From: Amyelois transitella
Taxonomy: Eukaryota; Arthropoda; Insecta; Lepidoptera; Pyralidae
DNA length: 64,000 bases
Direction: 5' to 3'
Assembly (NCBI RefSeq): GCF_032362555.1
Contig: NC_083518.1
Span: 6,708,501 to 6,772,500 of the forward strand
Shown here: positions 1 through 12,415 of the stretch, piece by piece
Numbering within the stretch: position 1 is the first letter of the stretch
Layout of the letters: each line of letters opens with the position of its first letter
The notes under the pieces: model-generated
What the model saw: only the letters and a program-made list of their open reading frames with translations
Told to the model about the DNA's origin: nothing
The model's database searches: none
Made by a program: the position numbers and the translations under genes

Positions 1-379
1 AGCAAATTGTTTACAACAACCCAGTTTTCAGAGGAACTATTTAATTCAGTTCCCGCGGTATCCAGGATGCATTGGAACTAAGTTCCCGGACAAGTGGAAG
101 CACTCCCGATAGTAAGGCAGGACACTTTACCGCAGTATCGAGCGCTTTGAGATAACTATTCATTCCATTTGGAAAGTTTACCTTTCATAATATTGGTAAA
201 GATATGTCATCTTACTTTTACGTCTTTGACTGGACTATCATAATCATACTTTATATTTATTTAGAGAAATAAGTAACATTTTTTTTGTAACGAATAAGCT
301 AACAAACTCCGGGAAAAACGGACCTATTTTGATAAAATTTGTGACATAAATAGAGAATATCTTAACTTACTGAGTAACT

Positions 380-700
380 GTAACCTTTTCCTTATTTCCA
401 CGAAGGCCTGGAAATACCCCGGCCAAAAGTCTAGTTTTGTTCTTATGCTTACCGGGTATTATATTAATCTTCGTCGGTCTGGAATGATAAGGAAAGGTGC
501 AAATATGACCACAACTCTGGAATGGGTAAGTCAGGTTTTCACACGAAGGGACTCTCGTTTGACCTGCGCACAATTTGCAGAGGGGCCTAACTCATACAGG
601 TTCATGGTTTTTACGCACTCATTGGCCGCAATAGTATTTGAACCTGCGCATCGCACAATATTTTTTCGGCACCTTAAACTTCCGATGCTATCGAACTACC
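380..700. repeat. probable interspersed repeat, unclassified
   Basis: A block of mixed composition against AT-rich flanks. Its minus strand has wording that I associate with repeats in moth introns (AACCTGTATGAGTTAGGCC). Short frames on both strands (367-573 minus, 445-711 plus) have no protein similarity. Family unknown. Confidence 0.3.
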
Positions 701-711
701 AACTTTTATAA

Positions 712-905
712 TCCTACTACTATTATAAAGGCGAAAGTTTGTATGGATGTATGGATGTTTGTTACTCTTTCACGCAAAAACTACTGAACCGATTACCATG
801 AAATTTGGTATGTAGGTAGCTGAAGACCCAGAATAACACATAGGCTACTTTTAATCCCAGAGTTCCCGCGGGATTGATAGGGTTTCCATGCGGACGAAGT
901 TAGTA
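712..905 (+). mobile_element. Helitron 5' fragment, Lep1-like
   Basis: It begins A|TC followed by CTACTACTATTATAAAGGCG, the usual 5' start of lepidopteran non-autonomous Helitrons, and runs through the typical body (ACTGAACCGATT, AATTTGGTATGTAGGTAGCTGA). It stops near GCGGACGAAGT without the CTAG 3' terminus, so the 3' end is missing. Confidence 0.6.
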
Positions 906-3055
906 TAGGTATTTCTCTAGTTTATAATATAGGTATTTATTTATTTACATTTCATTTATAAATGTAATTCTAAATATTATACAGGTACATATGTAAGTTT
1001 TTATTTTTACTTATTTTTTATTTATTAAACGCTGAATAAAGTCATTTTGATAAAATTGAAGCATTTATCACAATTTACTGAACAAATCATGAAGTATTGT
1101 CCTTTGCACAGACGAATTATTTCATATTCTCTGTAATGCCCCACATTTATTTTATCGCTATTATTTACTTCACAACACTAAAGAGCAAATTAATAAGATG
1201 AACAGATATGTATGTATACGACACATGTTTTTGAAAGAGCTTGGAATCTTAAACATTAATATTCATGGATAACTTTTTTTCTCTTACATTGCAAATATGT
1301 TAGAACATCCTATTCAAAACTAAATCTTTGCTTTGATTAATTGATAACCAGACAACAACTTTCTAAGAAGTTTATAGCAGAATGTTTCATATTGCCATCT
1401 TGAATCTGACTTATTCTTCTCAACTAAATTCACGCCCTAACCAGGTGGGGTAGGTCATATCATTTACCAATTTCATGTGGCAAAAAATATCTTTTTCTTC
1501 AAGGTTTAAGTCCCATTAGCATACTAACCTTTTTGAGAGGAGCCCCGGATCATAAAACCAACACTTAATCCATGATGGATTGAGTTAGTCAGATTTTTAC
1601 ACTTGGATTGAATAAGTTAGATTTAGTCACCCTTATCTGACCTACGCAATCATTGCAGGAACTTAACCGATATTGCATCATTATTGTGGCAAAACAAGTA
1701 TAAACAACAAAATTCTTTTGTATCCTATATGTTTTATGACTGGAGCTGGGAATATTGTTTCACAGTAGACGGAGTTTAAATCCGCAGCCTATAAATGAGC
1801 CAATCAATCTGCGCATTAATTTATACAAAATTGACTCTTTCGGTAAAACAAATTATCATTGTTTTTTTACACGTCCGGCAGTTATGTTAATCAATGTGCT
1901 GTAGTGATGTAGAAATGAGGCTTAAATATAGCTGAGAGCCTTTGTTTCCGCTTAGTGACATCTTTGACATTAACATTAATTTCGCTTATAGTTATAGTTG
2001 CTCTAAGATTATTTATATGTAATATGTCCGCTTTGTCAATGAAAAGCGATAAAAATTTGTTAGATATACTAATTTTATATTATTTCAATATAAAAAATGT
2101 GCGTAAAAGTTTGCACGATCACTGTTGTCTCATTAAGATACATAAAATATTGTTAAATCGCCCATACAATACGACATGTACAAAACTCATCGGTCGTCGC
2201 GCATAATTATGTGTTATAAATACTTTTTTTTGGTTGTAATTTTTGTTGAATAGGATAACCTGTCTTTTTTTTACATTTCAAGTATTTATTGCTTAGATAA
2301 ATTAAAATAAAACATTACAATTAAAAAAAAAAAGAATATAATGTAAGCTAAGAACTAAATTTACATGAATAAAACGTACCGGCCGCGCATTGTTTCCAAA
2401 AAAATTGTTAAACTCGCACATACAATCAAAAGCTTTATCCATAAACCGTCGGGCGTCAGGGCGCACTTGATTGATGCTTTAAACTCTGTCGCGTGATGCG
2501 CTAAATCCGGATGAAAACTTTAAAACGGGCCGACATTTTAACCGGGCCGGTCCTGGCCGTAATTGCAGTAACAAGGGTGCTCTAACGTTATTTAGTTGGC
2601 GGCATTAACATCCCGCCATGCCGCTCGCGACACTTTTCCCGTTTAATTATATTTATTTTTCAACCCTTTGTATCGAGTTTTTGTTCGTTGCAAAATTTTT
2701 GACAACACATTTTTGATTTGACCCACGTATTTTTTAATTTAATTCTGTTAATTGAGGACACTGGGTCGCAAATGTGATAATTTTATTTGTTTTTTTTTTA
2801 TGATTCAATTAACGCTTTTCCCCCAAAATTTGGAATAATGGAAAAACATAATAAATTTTACGTATCATATTTTTTTCTTTTACTTTATATAGGCATGAAC
2901 CAGTACATTTTCATACGGAAAGTAATTCTTACATTCTAAACATCACTTAATCAAAAATCTTTTTTAGATATATCAATTGAATGTATTCTTTTTTTCAATA
3001 TTTACCTTTATTTTTATAATAGTATAATTTATTTTTATATTGATTTGTTTAGTTA

Positions 3056-4325
3056 TAATCTATATATATAAAACTCTTCCGTTACTGAGTGACTGACTGA
3101 CAGACAACGCACAGTCGAAACTACTGGTCGTAGACAGCTGAAATTTGGAATGTAGGTTCCTTGGGATATGTAGGGGAGCACTAAGAAAGGATTTTTGGAA
3201 ATTCAACCCCCAAGGGGGGGAAAAGGGGTAAAAACGTTTCTATGAAAAATCTTATTCCTTGGGTTTATAAACTTGAAACTTGGCATGAACACGTACATAG
3301 GCAAGTAAATATGTTTGACATTATAAGTTTTTTCAAACTACCCTCCAATCGTGATTTAGGGGGTGCGATTGGGTGACTGATTTATTAACGCACAGCCGAA
3401 ACCGCTCGGTATAGGAGTCTGAGATTTTGAACAGAGGTTCCTTTAGTAACATAAGTGAGCACTAAGAAGGGATTTTTGAAATGTCAACCCCCAAGGGGGG
3501 GAAACGGGATAAACTGAGCCGGGGCTGCGGGAAAGTTCTAACGAGATGCCGTGGCCCCGGAACGCAAAGGGCAACTGAAGGAACGAGGTGGGTTTTAGTC
3601 AGTAAAAGTCTGACACTCCCTTCCGTTCCACCCAGAGCGGGAGAGGTCATTTGATGATTTCCCATCCTTAAAAAAAAAGACTTTGTATGACAACTTTCAG
3701 TCGTCTCTTTAACATACATAATAACATACATAATTATGTACATACATGCATAACATTAATAACATCACGCCTTTTAATCCCTATTTTGTGTTAACACTAC
3801 CCATACAAACAGCTACGAAATTTGTCCGCATCCATTTTCACCTAAATTCTTAACGTTAATGAGATTTACTTTTTATTATCAGGTCAACCTAATAGCCTCA
3901 CATGTACGTATAACTTCGTAAGAATTTTCTTTCAACTCCTAACCGTTGAGGAGTTGTACTTTCCATCATCAGCTCATTCACATGGGATGATGACTATCAG
4001 ACGCAAATACTTAAACAGATCTATGAAATTGTCAAAAACGTAATTGCCTGTAAATTTGAGGTTTGCCCTTGATTTCCCTGGAATACCATCATCAGATCCT
4101 GACTAGGTAACAACGGGACCAACTTGAAAGTATACTCTACCGAACAAAAAAAAGAATCACGTAAATCGGTCCATAAATCTCGGCGTAATCGGTATGCATA
4201 AATAAAACACCCGAATTTTATTTTCTATTAACTATCACGAGTTGTCTCGATGCTCGATAGATGGCGTTGGCATCGAGATAGATCGCGCTATGATTTTGTC
4301 TCGCTTTACTTTTTCTATATAGATT
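3056..4325 (+). repeat. TCTATATATA-type lepidopteran repeat with internal duplication
   Basis: It starts with TCTATATATATAAAACTC and GTGACTGACTGACAGAC and ends near TTTTTCTATATAGA. The module running from GCACAG(T/C)CGAAAC to CAACCCCCAAGGGGGGG occurs twice, about 0.3 kb apart (near 3,110-3,230 and 3,390-3,505), which indicates an old internal tandem duplication. A poly(A)-tailed retroposon piece sits inside. No coding capacity. The class (Helitron-like or other) is not certain. Confidence 0.5.
3514..3679 (+). mobile_element. poly(A)-tailed retroposon fragment nested in a repeat
   Basis: A block with the phrases GGGTTTTAGTCAGTAAAAGT, CTGACACTCCCTTCC and GAGAGGTCATTTGATGATTT ends in a run of A. 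I recognise this as a retroposon 3' end common in moth genomes. It interrupts the surrounding repeat, so it inserted later. Its exact 5' limit is uncertain. Confidence 0.5.
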
Positions 4326-4330
4326 TGTAT

Positions 4331-4592
4331 GTATACTAATATTATAAAGAGGAACAATCTATTTTTTTATATGTTTGTTTGTTTACACATGTAATCGATA
4401 AACTCCGAAACTACTGAATCGATTTCAAACATTCACCATTAGAAAGCTACATCATCCCTGAGTAACACAGGCTATATTAATTCCAGTTGTAACAAGATTT
4501 CAGCCTGTGGAAGAAAAAGCCCTGTCGAGATCATTAAAAAACGCTGTATATAACCGAATTACACGTGGGCGAAGCCGCGGGCGGAAAGCTAG
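4331..4592 (+). mobile_element. Lep1-like non-autonomous Helitron
   Basis: The 5' part carries TATACTAATATTATAAAGAGG. The 3' end reads GGGCGAAGCCGCGGGCGGAA then AGCTAG|T, with a GC-rich hairpin just before the CTAG terminus as Helitrons have. No coding capacity. The 5' terminus is slightly degraded and lacks a clear TC. Confidence 0.75.
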
Positions 4593-4867
4593 TTTTAAAT
4601 AAGTAGACGCTTAACTATAATGTATTTTATCAGTATGTATGTTTCTTCTGTTCTGTTTTTAAAACAGGTATATTTTTCTGTAAAATAAACTTGTTCTATA
4701 TTAATAGCAAAAATAAAATCAACATATGTACGTTCTTTAAATATATCGGTATTTATGTAGATTGAGAAATTACAAAAGAATTTCAGTGGAAAATTGCCAG
4801 TGATATCGAACATAGCGTACGACTGACGGCCATAGAATTATTGTCGAAGCGAAAGAAGTGTTTTGCA

Positions 4868-5075
4868 TGTCAAGCTGTCTAAGCTGACACGCAAAATACT
4901 TACCATTGGATTACATCCGACCTGGCCAGTCGCACGGCGCGCGCGACGCCGTTTTTATCGCACGAAAATCCATTGCAATCCCATTTCACGTCATAATTTA
5001 AAGCGAAATAGCGATAGTATGTCGCGCGATAAAATGGGCATCGCGCGTGCCATGCTACGGAGACTGATCGCATAG
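4868..5075. mobile_element. GC-rich fold-back (palindromic) MITE, copy 1
   Basis: Two imperfect inverted arms built from CGCGACGCCGTTTTTATCGC and its reverse complement (GCGATAAAAATGGGCATCGCG-like) flank a centre with TTTCACGTCATAATTTAAAG. The palindrome gives matching short open frames on both strands (4,863-5,075 and 4,900-5,085), which are by-products. Copies of the same family lie at 22,812-22,965, 38,845-38,927 and 62,820-62,955. Confidence 0.65.
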
Positions 5076-5334
5076 CAACTTTCATATTGGAAAATTGTCC
5101 TGCATAAGAAAAGACGTGTTGATTTCTATAATATTTATGCTATATGTTATTAGAAAACCATTACCGGCCAATTTCAATTACTAAATTGTAAGTTTTTTTA
5201 TAATTTATGTCCAATTGGTCACGGAAGTCCTTCAAGAATTGTTTCGTTTAATGAGCTGACTAACTGATTTTTACTAGAGCTAATTTATTTAATGTATTTT
5301 CGAAGTTATGTACATAAGTTTGAATACTAACCTA

Positions 5335-5565
5335 TGCTCTTACGGTGAGGGAAAACATTTTGAGAAAACCTGTACAGTTAAGTGGATGTGATACCATGAT
5401 CGATCCAATGCGGTTAAGGTTTACCTGCACAAGTTGCAGAAGTCAGATGGAAGTCGCTTCGTGTAAAAGCCGGTCTTATCCAATCCAGGATTCATGGTCA
5501 TAGGCATACCCTGGTCTCCTCTTCAGAGTGATGAGGATGTAACGGAGACTGAAGCCAGGAAGAAT
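5335..5565 (+). repeat. interspersed repeat, retroposon-like
   Basis: The block contains GGTGAGGGAAAACATTTTGAG, GTAAAAGCCGGTCTTATCC, AATCCAGGATTCATGGTCAT and ACCCTGGTCTCCTCTTCAGA, wording I associate with a very common moth repeat, probably the 3' part of a non-LTR element. No open frame remains. Confidence 0.45.
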
Positions 5566-6062
5566 AAGATAGTCAACAGGGACAAATAACAAAAAGATCT
5601 TATACATATTAAAACTGAATAATTTCAGGTATCACCTTATTTATTGGTGTATCAACTTACGTACAAAAGCCATCAACCACCCAATGAAGCTTCAAACTAC
5701 AACTAGCCACACCAAATTGTGAGCCTATTTATTTTAAGGTGCCAATCCATAGCTGCTTTAATTTTTTATCTTTTACAATTTCTCACGATTCTTCTTGTCA
5801 GTTATTTAATGATTCCATAGAATTGGTGAGTATCAAGACGTAGTCACATCATCTTTTATTTCAAGTAAGTAGAATATGTCACTTCTGTAATTTTCACATT
5901 TCATTATTTAGATTTCTTGGATGTCACCTTAATGGAAATAAATTATTATGTTCGTTGATAACTATATCAATTATTGATAAGTTTTATGCACAAGATTTAG
6001 AAAGCGCGAGAATTTTTAAAAATTGACCATTCAGATTTTATCATCATCATAAACTGATTTAC

Positions 6063-6155
6063 ATACGTACACCATACCATGCCTCTTTTCCGAAAGGTAA
6101 GTCAGAGATCACGTCTATTCACATTACACGACTTCTGCATAGGTACTTCTTTCGT
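6063..6155 (-). mobile_element. LINE 3'-end fragment (family of the 11-12 kb element)
   Basis: Read on the minus strand it matches the 3' end of the LINE at 11.0-12.0 kb: the GAAAGAAGTA... stretch, then the CTCTGACTTACCTTTCGGAA-like segment, ending at a short ATGT-rich tail. It is 5'-truncated, as usual for LINE copies. Confidence 0.45.
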
Positions 6156-8227
6156 TTTAAAACATATATTTAAGTGATTTTCAGAAACAGACTAACAGAA
6201 GCACATTTTGCCAGTGGTTAAGTAGTTTAATTGTTGATTTATCGTGTATTAACGGATTCGTAGCTTTATAGCCGGCGCCCCCTGCCCTGTCAATCAAGTT
6301 AGATCGATAGCTAGTTATTGTAAACTATTGTTAATCCCTGGATTGCATTGCTCGATAATCTTACCCGCGAGGCCATTAGCACGAAACAGTACGCTAGTCT
6401 GAATTCAGGGTCTGAAACTATTTAATACATCCATGCCTACTTATATTATAAATTCAAGGGCAATTCAATGCTTTGGTGTGTTTGTGAAAATTATTATTTA
6501 TGTAAACACATAATACTAAACCAAACCGCAAAATTTTACGAATCATACATATTACTTGCCTTTATTTTAAGTATCAGAGCAATGTGCGAATTTATAATTA
6601 TCAAAGTAATTAGATATGAACATGTGTTAATTCATTGATACGTGTTCTGTCACAAATATTATTACCAGATTAATTCAGATAAAAAAAGTCTTATATTAAT
6701 CATTTCCGATATAAAATATTATACTGAACATTACGCAAAGCCAATCGTATTGGGCGCCATAGAATAATATTTTTAGTAGGCATTTGTAGGTTTTTTCGAG
6801 AACAATAAACATAATTGCATTTTTATAATATAAAATATATAGAATAATAATGTAAAAGAATATTATATATAATATATATAAGAATAATAGTTTCTACAAC
6901 TTTATTCTAAAATTATACAATTACATATTACGTTGTTTATATTATAAGAGAACAGTGGAAAGAGTTTGCAGAGAAAAGAAAGTATAGTAGAAGTAGTTTA
7001 GTTGTAAGTAGGGAAAAAATTTGCACATAAAAAATAAAATCGATAATTTATTACTTCGTTGAAAATAAAAATTAACAGGAAAGTTCTAATAGATTAGAAA
7101 CCAATAGGTTAGATGGCTTAATCCATCAGAGTTCTTTGCCTCATTTGCGCTGATAAAGCAGACATCCGCTTAATGGCTGAGGTGGAAGATCTCACCTCTC
7201 TAATGGACATCCTTTTCAACACATTAATAGGTTTTAAAATTCGTCCAAAGTGGCGGTGAACGCTGTGGGGTTAATGCAAAACGTGCCTGTTCTAGTATTT
7301 AGGGCTGGCACAAATTGTTTAATGTATCCTGTCAATTACACTTTCCTGCATAATTTAATGAAACAGTAGATGTTTTAGTATTAAGTGTGTATAATTTTTT
7401 AACCTTCTAGTCTTATGCAATACCTAAGCTTTGTATTAGTTATTATTATTGGATTAAATATAAAAGTAATCATTGCCAAACTTAAATTTATAATTTTACA
7501 ATATAAATAATATTAAAATAAATAAAAAATATCTAGGTTTCCCTTTTCCGCACTCTACTTTATCTATCTATGCAAAATATCATGGAGATCGGGCCAAAGG
7601 TATTGAAATAAAAGTCGTACAAAGAAACACACTTTCACATTATAAGTAAGGGTTCACATTTGACTCAAGAAGAATATTGGCATACAGTTTTAATTGTCTA
7701 TCTTTTATTATCTATTTACAATACGTAAAACAAACATCTGATTAAAACTTGAAGAAGAACCGATTTTTCGTGATTTACTATTGTTGTAAAGTTAAATAAA
7801 GATTTTTATGAAAAATAGATAATCTTTCAGAAAATATATAGGCCATTAAGATCCAGACTTAGAAATTTAGATGATAGCAAAAAACTACTCGAATAAACTC
7901 TTTTTTTTTTTTATATTTTACGAACGTACACTTGTTTTAATTCTGGTGACAACCCTAGTATCACCCCAACGTGTAACAGGAGAGTGCTCAGTTGGGAATT
8001 TTGATCCCACTTTGTAAGGTTTAATGTATTTTTTAAATGTTTTTTGTCAGATTGACACACGCATATATTGTTAAATAGAACGAGTTTAAATACTAAGCAC
8101 CTAATCCTTTTGCAAACTCGAGATTTTTGCTTTAATGTTGATGCAACTATCGGAATTTTCAATTAAATTCACTTTTTAGAGCTTGTACCACAAAAGGAAA
8201 ACCAGCAAATAAAAGTAACTTTGCTAT

Positions 8228-8310
8228 AATACCTATACATGCCTCTATTCTGGAGCGGTAAGCAGAGACTAATTTCTTTCCACTTGCCACAATCCTTGCA
8301 TTCTTAAATT
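8228..8310 (-). mobile_element. LINE 3'-end fragment (family of the 11-12 kb element)
   Basis: The plus-strand text CATGCCTCTATTCTGGAGCG, GTAAGCAGAGACTAATTTCT and TTCCACTTGCCACAATCC aligns with the reverse complement of the LINE 3' end at 11,025-11,100. The copy is short, diverged and 5'-truncated. Confidence 0.55.
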
Positions 8311-9017
8311 TTCACAAAATGTACTTCCATCTGGAAAATAAATTAAAACCGTGGATTAAAGTTAAAATTATTATGCAATATAAGCAATTTGACAGAAAAA
8401 TAACATATAACTTTTGAGGAGCATCACGTAAAGTCAATCGAGCCGAACCCGTAGTCTCAAATGTATTTACGAATGAAGTGCTCCACCCGTCCATTCCTAC
8501 TGCTGCATTGATCCTGGTCTCCTCTTGACATCCTGCAATCACTCGAGTCAGACATCTCGAGTCAGCATCGAATATCGAGCCATCGAGTGCAAGTATCGAG
8601 TGGAGAGGCGCTGGTAATGTGAACTAACGCATACTTGATCGGCCGAGACCGAAATCCGATTAATGTTTGAACCCACTACTCGCTCGTTTCGAGTTCACTA
8701 CGACTAATCGAATCTCAATTTGACACAAGCCGTTTGAAGCGGCTCGAACCGTTCAAAATATATAGGCATTTTGCTTATGTCACGTACATAGATAATTTGA
8801 CAAATCTCATTTAGAAAAGACGGATAATAGAAATATAAATATTACGACTAGAGTACGCCCGCTACTTTGTCCGTGTTTTTTTTTTCGAGAAATCCTCTTG
8901 GGGCACCCCTAACTCTCATAAGTAACCTATAAGCCACTAGTTCAATGGTTTGTTCTGTTAGTTACATATATGTATAAAATCTACTAATAAAAACGATATG
9001 GTCGTGGGGATGATTAC

Positions 9018-9150
9018 CTGTCACTATTTGAATCTCAATTCTATCATTAAGCAACAGCTGAACGTAGCCTATCAGTCTTTTCAAAACTGTTAGCTCTGTC
9101 TACCCCGCAAGAGATAAAGACGTGATTATATGTATGTATGACTACCTAAT
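9018..9150 (+). mobile_element. SINE-A copy (3' part)
   Basis: It carries the family's 3' half: CACTATTTGAATCTCAATTC, TATCAGTCTTTTCAAAACTG, GCTCTGTCTACCCCGCAAG, then GACGTGATTATATGTATGTA. SINE-A is my label for the most frequent repeat in the window; the full unit starts GTGCCGTGTGGTTCCCGGCA and ends in (ATGT)n. Confidence 0.7.
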
Positions 9151-9437
9151 TGGTATGCGATGTCATATTTAATAATAATTACCACTTCTATGTTCTAATA
9201 TAATTCCGAATTCTATGAAACTTATATACCTAGCTAAAACAGAGCAGGTGTAACGATATCTGTAATGAACTATACGTAAAATAATTTTTATATCAGTATA
9301 TGAAAACCAGACAGCTCAATCATTAGGATTGATAAAATACGTGATTGTAAATTTATATCATGGTATGTACTTAATGTGATTTAATTGGGTAACTAATCAT
9401 ATCATAATCCAAACCCTGTGTTTATATCTACTTTGAT

Positions 9438-9520
9438 ACATATAATCACGTCTTAATCCCTTACGGGTGGACTAAACTTAAGATCAGTTAGTCTTTAAAA
9501 GTCTGAAAGGCCACTTTTAT
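9438..9520 (-). mobile_element. SINE-A fragment
   Basis: Plus-strand text ATAATCACGTCTTAATCCCT, TACGGGTGG and GTCTGAAAGGCCACTTTTA matches the 3' end of SINE-A in reverse orientation. Strongly diverged. Confidence 0.5.
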
Positions 9521-9624
9521 CTGTATAGCTTACATTGCTATAATTAATAAAAGTTCGACTTAAAACGAATCTTAAAAATTTAAAAAATGTTCCCGCTACT
9601 CAGCTATCAACCGGCTCAACATAC

Positions 9625-9981
9625 CTAATTTCCGAATTGACGGTATTGAAAAATATTTCTAACGCGTTTTCGATTTGAGTAAGTAATCTCTGCGGCTTTG
9701 GCGACGCCTAATGCGGCCCGTATGCTTCGCAGCCAGCCAGACGTGAACAACGGATGCCCTGACACGGTGCAGGTACACACTACTCGGGAGATACCTGGGC
9801 CACCTCCCATACACCAATCAAAGCTAGGTAGCAGAGCTATCTCCTGAGCCCACCGTACAGTGGAGCCCACAACAAGGACCACACTAACGACTTTATGACA
9901 ATGCAATAGGACAAGTTTGTTGAGAGCCAAACAAATGCGCAACGATATCTTGCTTGGGGCTCTTTTGATTTGAGGCTGCAT
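9625..9981 (-). CDS. unidentified 118-codon open frame
   Basis: An ATG-initiated frame of 118 codons on the minus strand lies in a block of clearly higher complexity than its flanks. I recognise no domain. The start codon sits in AATATGCAG, which could equally be a splice acceptor, so this might be part of an exon rather than a whole gene. It could also be a repeat remnant. It lacks obvious core-promoter motifs. I list it because its sequence is not explained by any repeat I recognise; it may not be coding. Confidence 0.15.
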   Translation of the reverse strand: MQPQIKRAPSKISLRICLALNKLVLLHCHKVVSVVLVVGSTVRWAQEIALLPSFDWCMGGGPGISRVVCTCTVSGHPLFTSGWLRSIRAALGVAKAAEITYSNRKRVRNIFQYRQFGN

Positions 9982-10134
9982 ATTGGAATTGAAATATTAA
10001 ATATCTGTCAAAAACTACAGAATTGTATATTATTTTCAGTATTTTCGCTCTCCTGCAAAGTTTGTCACCCACTACTTACGCGTTATTGGCAATTGTTGCT
10101 TACGCGGTATTACAGTATCACCCACTTACTAACC

Positions 10135-10290
10135 AACAACATGTTTTAAATAAAAATAAAGCTTTATTGCACATAAAAATAAATATACAAATTACAAAAC
10201 AGTCAATAGAAGAAAAACATGTACAATAGCGGGCTTTCCCAATTGGAATTTCTTCCAGTTAACCAAAATAAAAAGGAAAATCCACAATCA
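10135..10290 (-). mobile_element. LINE 3' end, second family
   Basis: On the minus strand the segment reads from a GGAAGAAATTCC stretch through AAGCCCGCTATTGTACATG to GTGCAATAAAGC and an A/T-rich tail. This resembles the 3' ends of Jockey/CR1-type LINEs common in moths, including the terminal polyadenylation signal. The coding part is absent. Confidence 0.5.
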
Positions 10291-10999
10291 AAGAGGCAGT
10301 GCACATTAATTACAATTGTTCAAAAAAAAAGCTATTCTTAGTTTCTAATATCTCAGACTGCTAGACTGCGGTTGTCCAAACAGATGGTGAAGCTACTACG
10401 GCATATTAAATACATAATAATATGTAGATAAAAAAAAATATGAAAAATTTCCGTCATTTACCTAATATTTCGCGTCACCAACGCCTGTAAACAGAACCCT
10501 CAGGAGCTCATTCGTTGAACCGCCGACATGAGCCCGCTGCACGGCCCGACGCGAGCGAACACTGCGCCGCCAATTAGAATCCGCTATAATAATCTGCCGC
10601 CAACATTGCACGTTCAGGGTTGAGACATTCTGCAGATTTTTTTTTTTATTTGTCGCTATTTTGGAACGATTTGACAAACGCAATGGTTAATGTAGATACA
10701 TAGGTAAACATAAATATGTTTAATGTAAACGGACCAGATTATATAATTCATAATTCAACGCTACTATATTTTGTAATAAATACTTTTTTACTTTGATTTA
10801 ATCAAGATAAGTTTTCTCAAAATCTTAAACATTATATTCCGCGAATCCAGTAATCAGATAATACAATCAGTGGAATTCTTTTGTTCACCACTAACTTAAC
10901 TTCGTGAAAGGTATCATATACCTACATTAAGATCCATGTTTTGAATATTTATATGAGTTTTACTAGAAGCAATTCACAATTCACCTTTTTGTTTTACCT

Positions 11000-12020
11000 A
11001 CATACATACATACATACATACATAAAATCACGCCTCTTTCCCGGAGGGGTAGGCAGAGACTACCTCTTTCCACTTGCCACGATCTCTGCATACTTCTTTC
11101 GCTTCGTCCACATTCATAACTCTCTTCATACAAGCTCGGCGGTTTCGGGTACTTTTGACCTGACCCTTTACCAGGACGTCCTTAATTTGATCAAGATACG
11201 TTCGTCTAGGTCTTCCCACTCCGACCTTTCCCTCCACACTCTCCTTGTATATCTGCTTAGTCAACCTGCTTTCATTCATCCTCTCCACATGACCGAACCA
11301 TCTTAACATACCCTTTTCTATTCCTGTAACTACATCTTCTTTCACATCACAACATTCCCTTATCACGCTGTTCCTTATCCTGTCACTCAATTTCACACCC
11401 ATCATACTCCTTAACGCTCTCATTTCCACTGCATTTATTCTGCTTTCATGCTTCTTTTGCCATACCCAACTTTCACTCCCATACATTAATGTCGGGACCA
11501 ACACGCCCCTGTGCACAGCCAGTCGAGCCTTTTTGGATAGTTTCTGACTGCTCATAAAGGCATGCAAAGCTCCATTCACCATGTTCCCCGCGTTCACTCT
11601 CCTTTCAATATCACTATCATACTTGCCATCTGATGTAAACTTTGATCCTAGATATACAAACTCTTTCACTTGCTCCACTTTTTCTCCTCCAATCAAAATA
11701 TTACATGCTGTCATTTCTTTCTCCATTTCAAAAACCAGTGTTTTAGTTTTACTTACGTTCACTTTCATTCCTTTCTCTTTTAAAGCTTCATGCATACAGT
11801 TTACCATCTCCTGTAACTCCTCCGCTGATGACGCCAGTATAACCTGATCGTCGGCATAGAGCAGACATTTGACGAGTAACTCATTCATCCTTAATCCACT
11901 TTTAGACTCTTTCAAATCTGTCAAACAGCTATCCATAAATAGGTTGAACAGCCACGGTGACGCAACACATCCTTGCCTAACGCCTTTCTCAATCTTAAAC
12001 CACTCAGTGTGCGCTTTGTT
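11000..12020 (-). mobile_element. LINE (non-LTR retrotransposon), C-terminal reverse transcriptase and 3' end
   Basis: An open frame of about 300 codons (11,028-11,936) continues upstream in frame to about 12,020. Reverse-transcriptase motifs are visible in order: GVRQGCVASPWLFNLFMD, the catalytic box LLYADDQVILA (YADD), VNVSKTKTLVF, and FVYLGSKFTSDGKYDSD. The C-terminal region holds GMLRWFGHVERM, GVGRPRRTYLDQI and RGKWKEVV, typical of insect elements labelled endonuclease-reverse transcriptase. The 3' end is a (TATG)n tail at 11,000-11,025. The endonuclease and N-terminal RT parts are missing, so it is a 5'-truncated, dead copy. The clade is not assigned. A 3' fragment of the same family lies at 13,400-13,580. 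Confidence 0.88.
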
Positions 12021-12329
12021 TTACCTCACCATAAATTTTTCGTCATTGTCATATTTCTTGTCCACAATACCTATAATAATATGAGAACCTTATCTACTAT
12101 TTTTCGACATTTTCCTACAATTTTTTTTACAACTGACACCCACACACTGCGTTCGGCACGAGAGACTTTCGTTCATTTTCAGCAGAAGGGTCGTTGTTAT
12201 CGAATAAATTAGTAATAACAGGGTAGATTTAATTAGCGTGATAATTGCCGCTGCGAGGTCGACACTCGCCACCCAACACGGCGCCAGTTTCACGATAAAT
12301 GTGTACTGAAAAAAAGGATTTAAGAAAAA

Positions 12330-12415
12330 CATAGATACATAAATAACCACGTCTTTATCCTTTACGAGGTAGACAGAGCCAACAGTCTCAAAAAGACAAA
12401 AAGACTGAAATGATA
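12330..12415 (-). mobile_element. SINE-A fragment
   Basis: ACCACGTCTTTATCCTTTAC, GAGGTAGACAGAGCCAACAG and TCTCAAAAAGAC match the reverse complement of the SINE-A 3' end. It lies about 0.3 kb beyond the truncated 5' side of the LINE remnant. Confidence 0.6.

Noticed and set aside
4863-5085. Overlapping 60-70 codon frames on both strands
   Set aside because: They mirror each other because the DNA is a palindromic fold-back element; no protein similarity.
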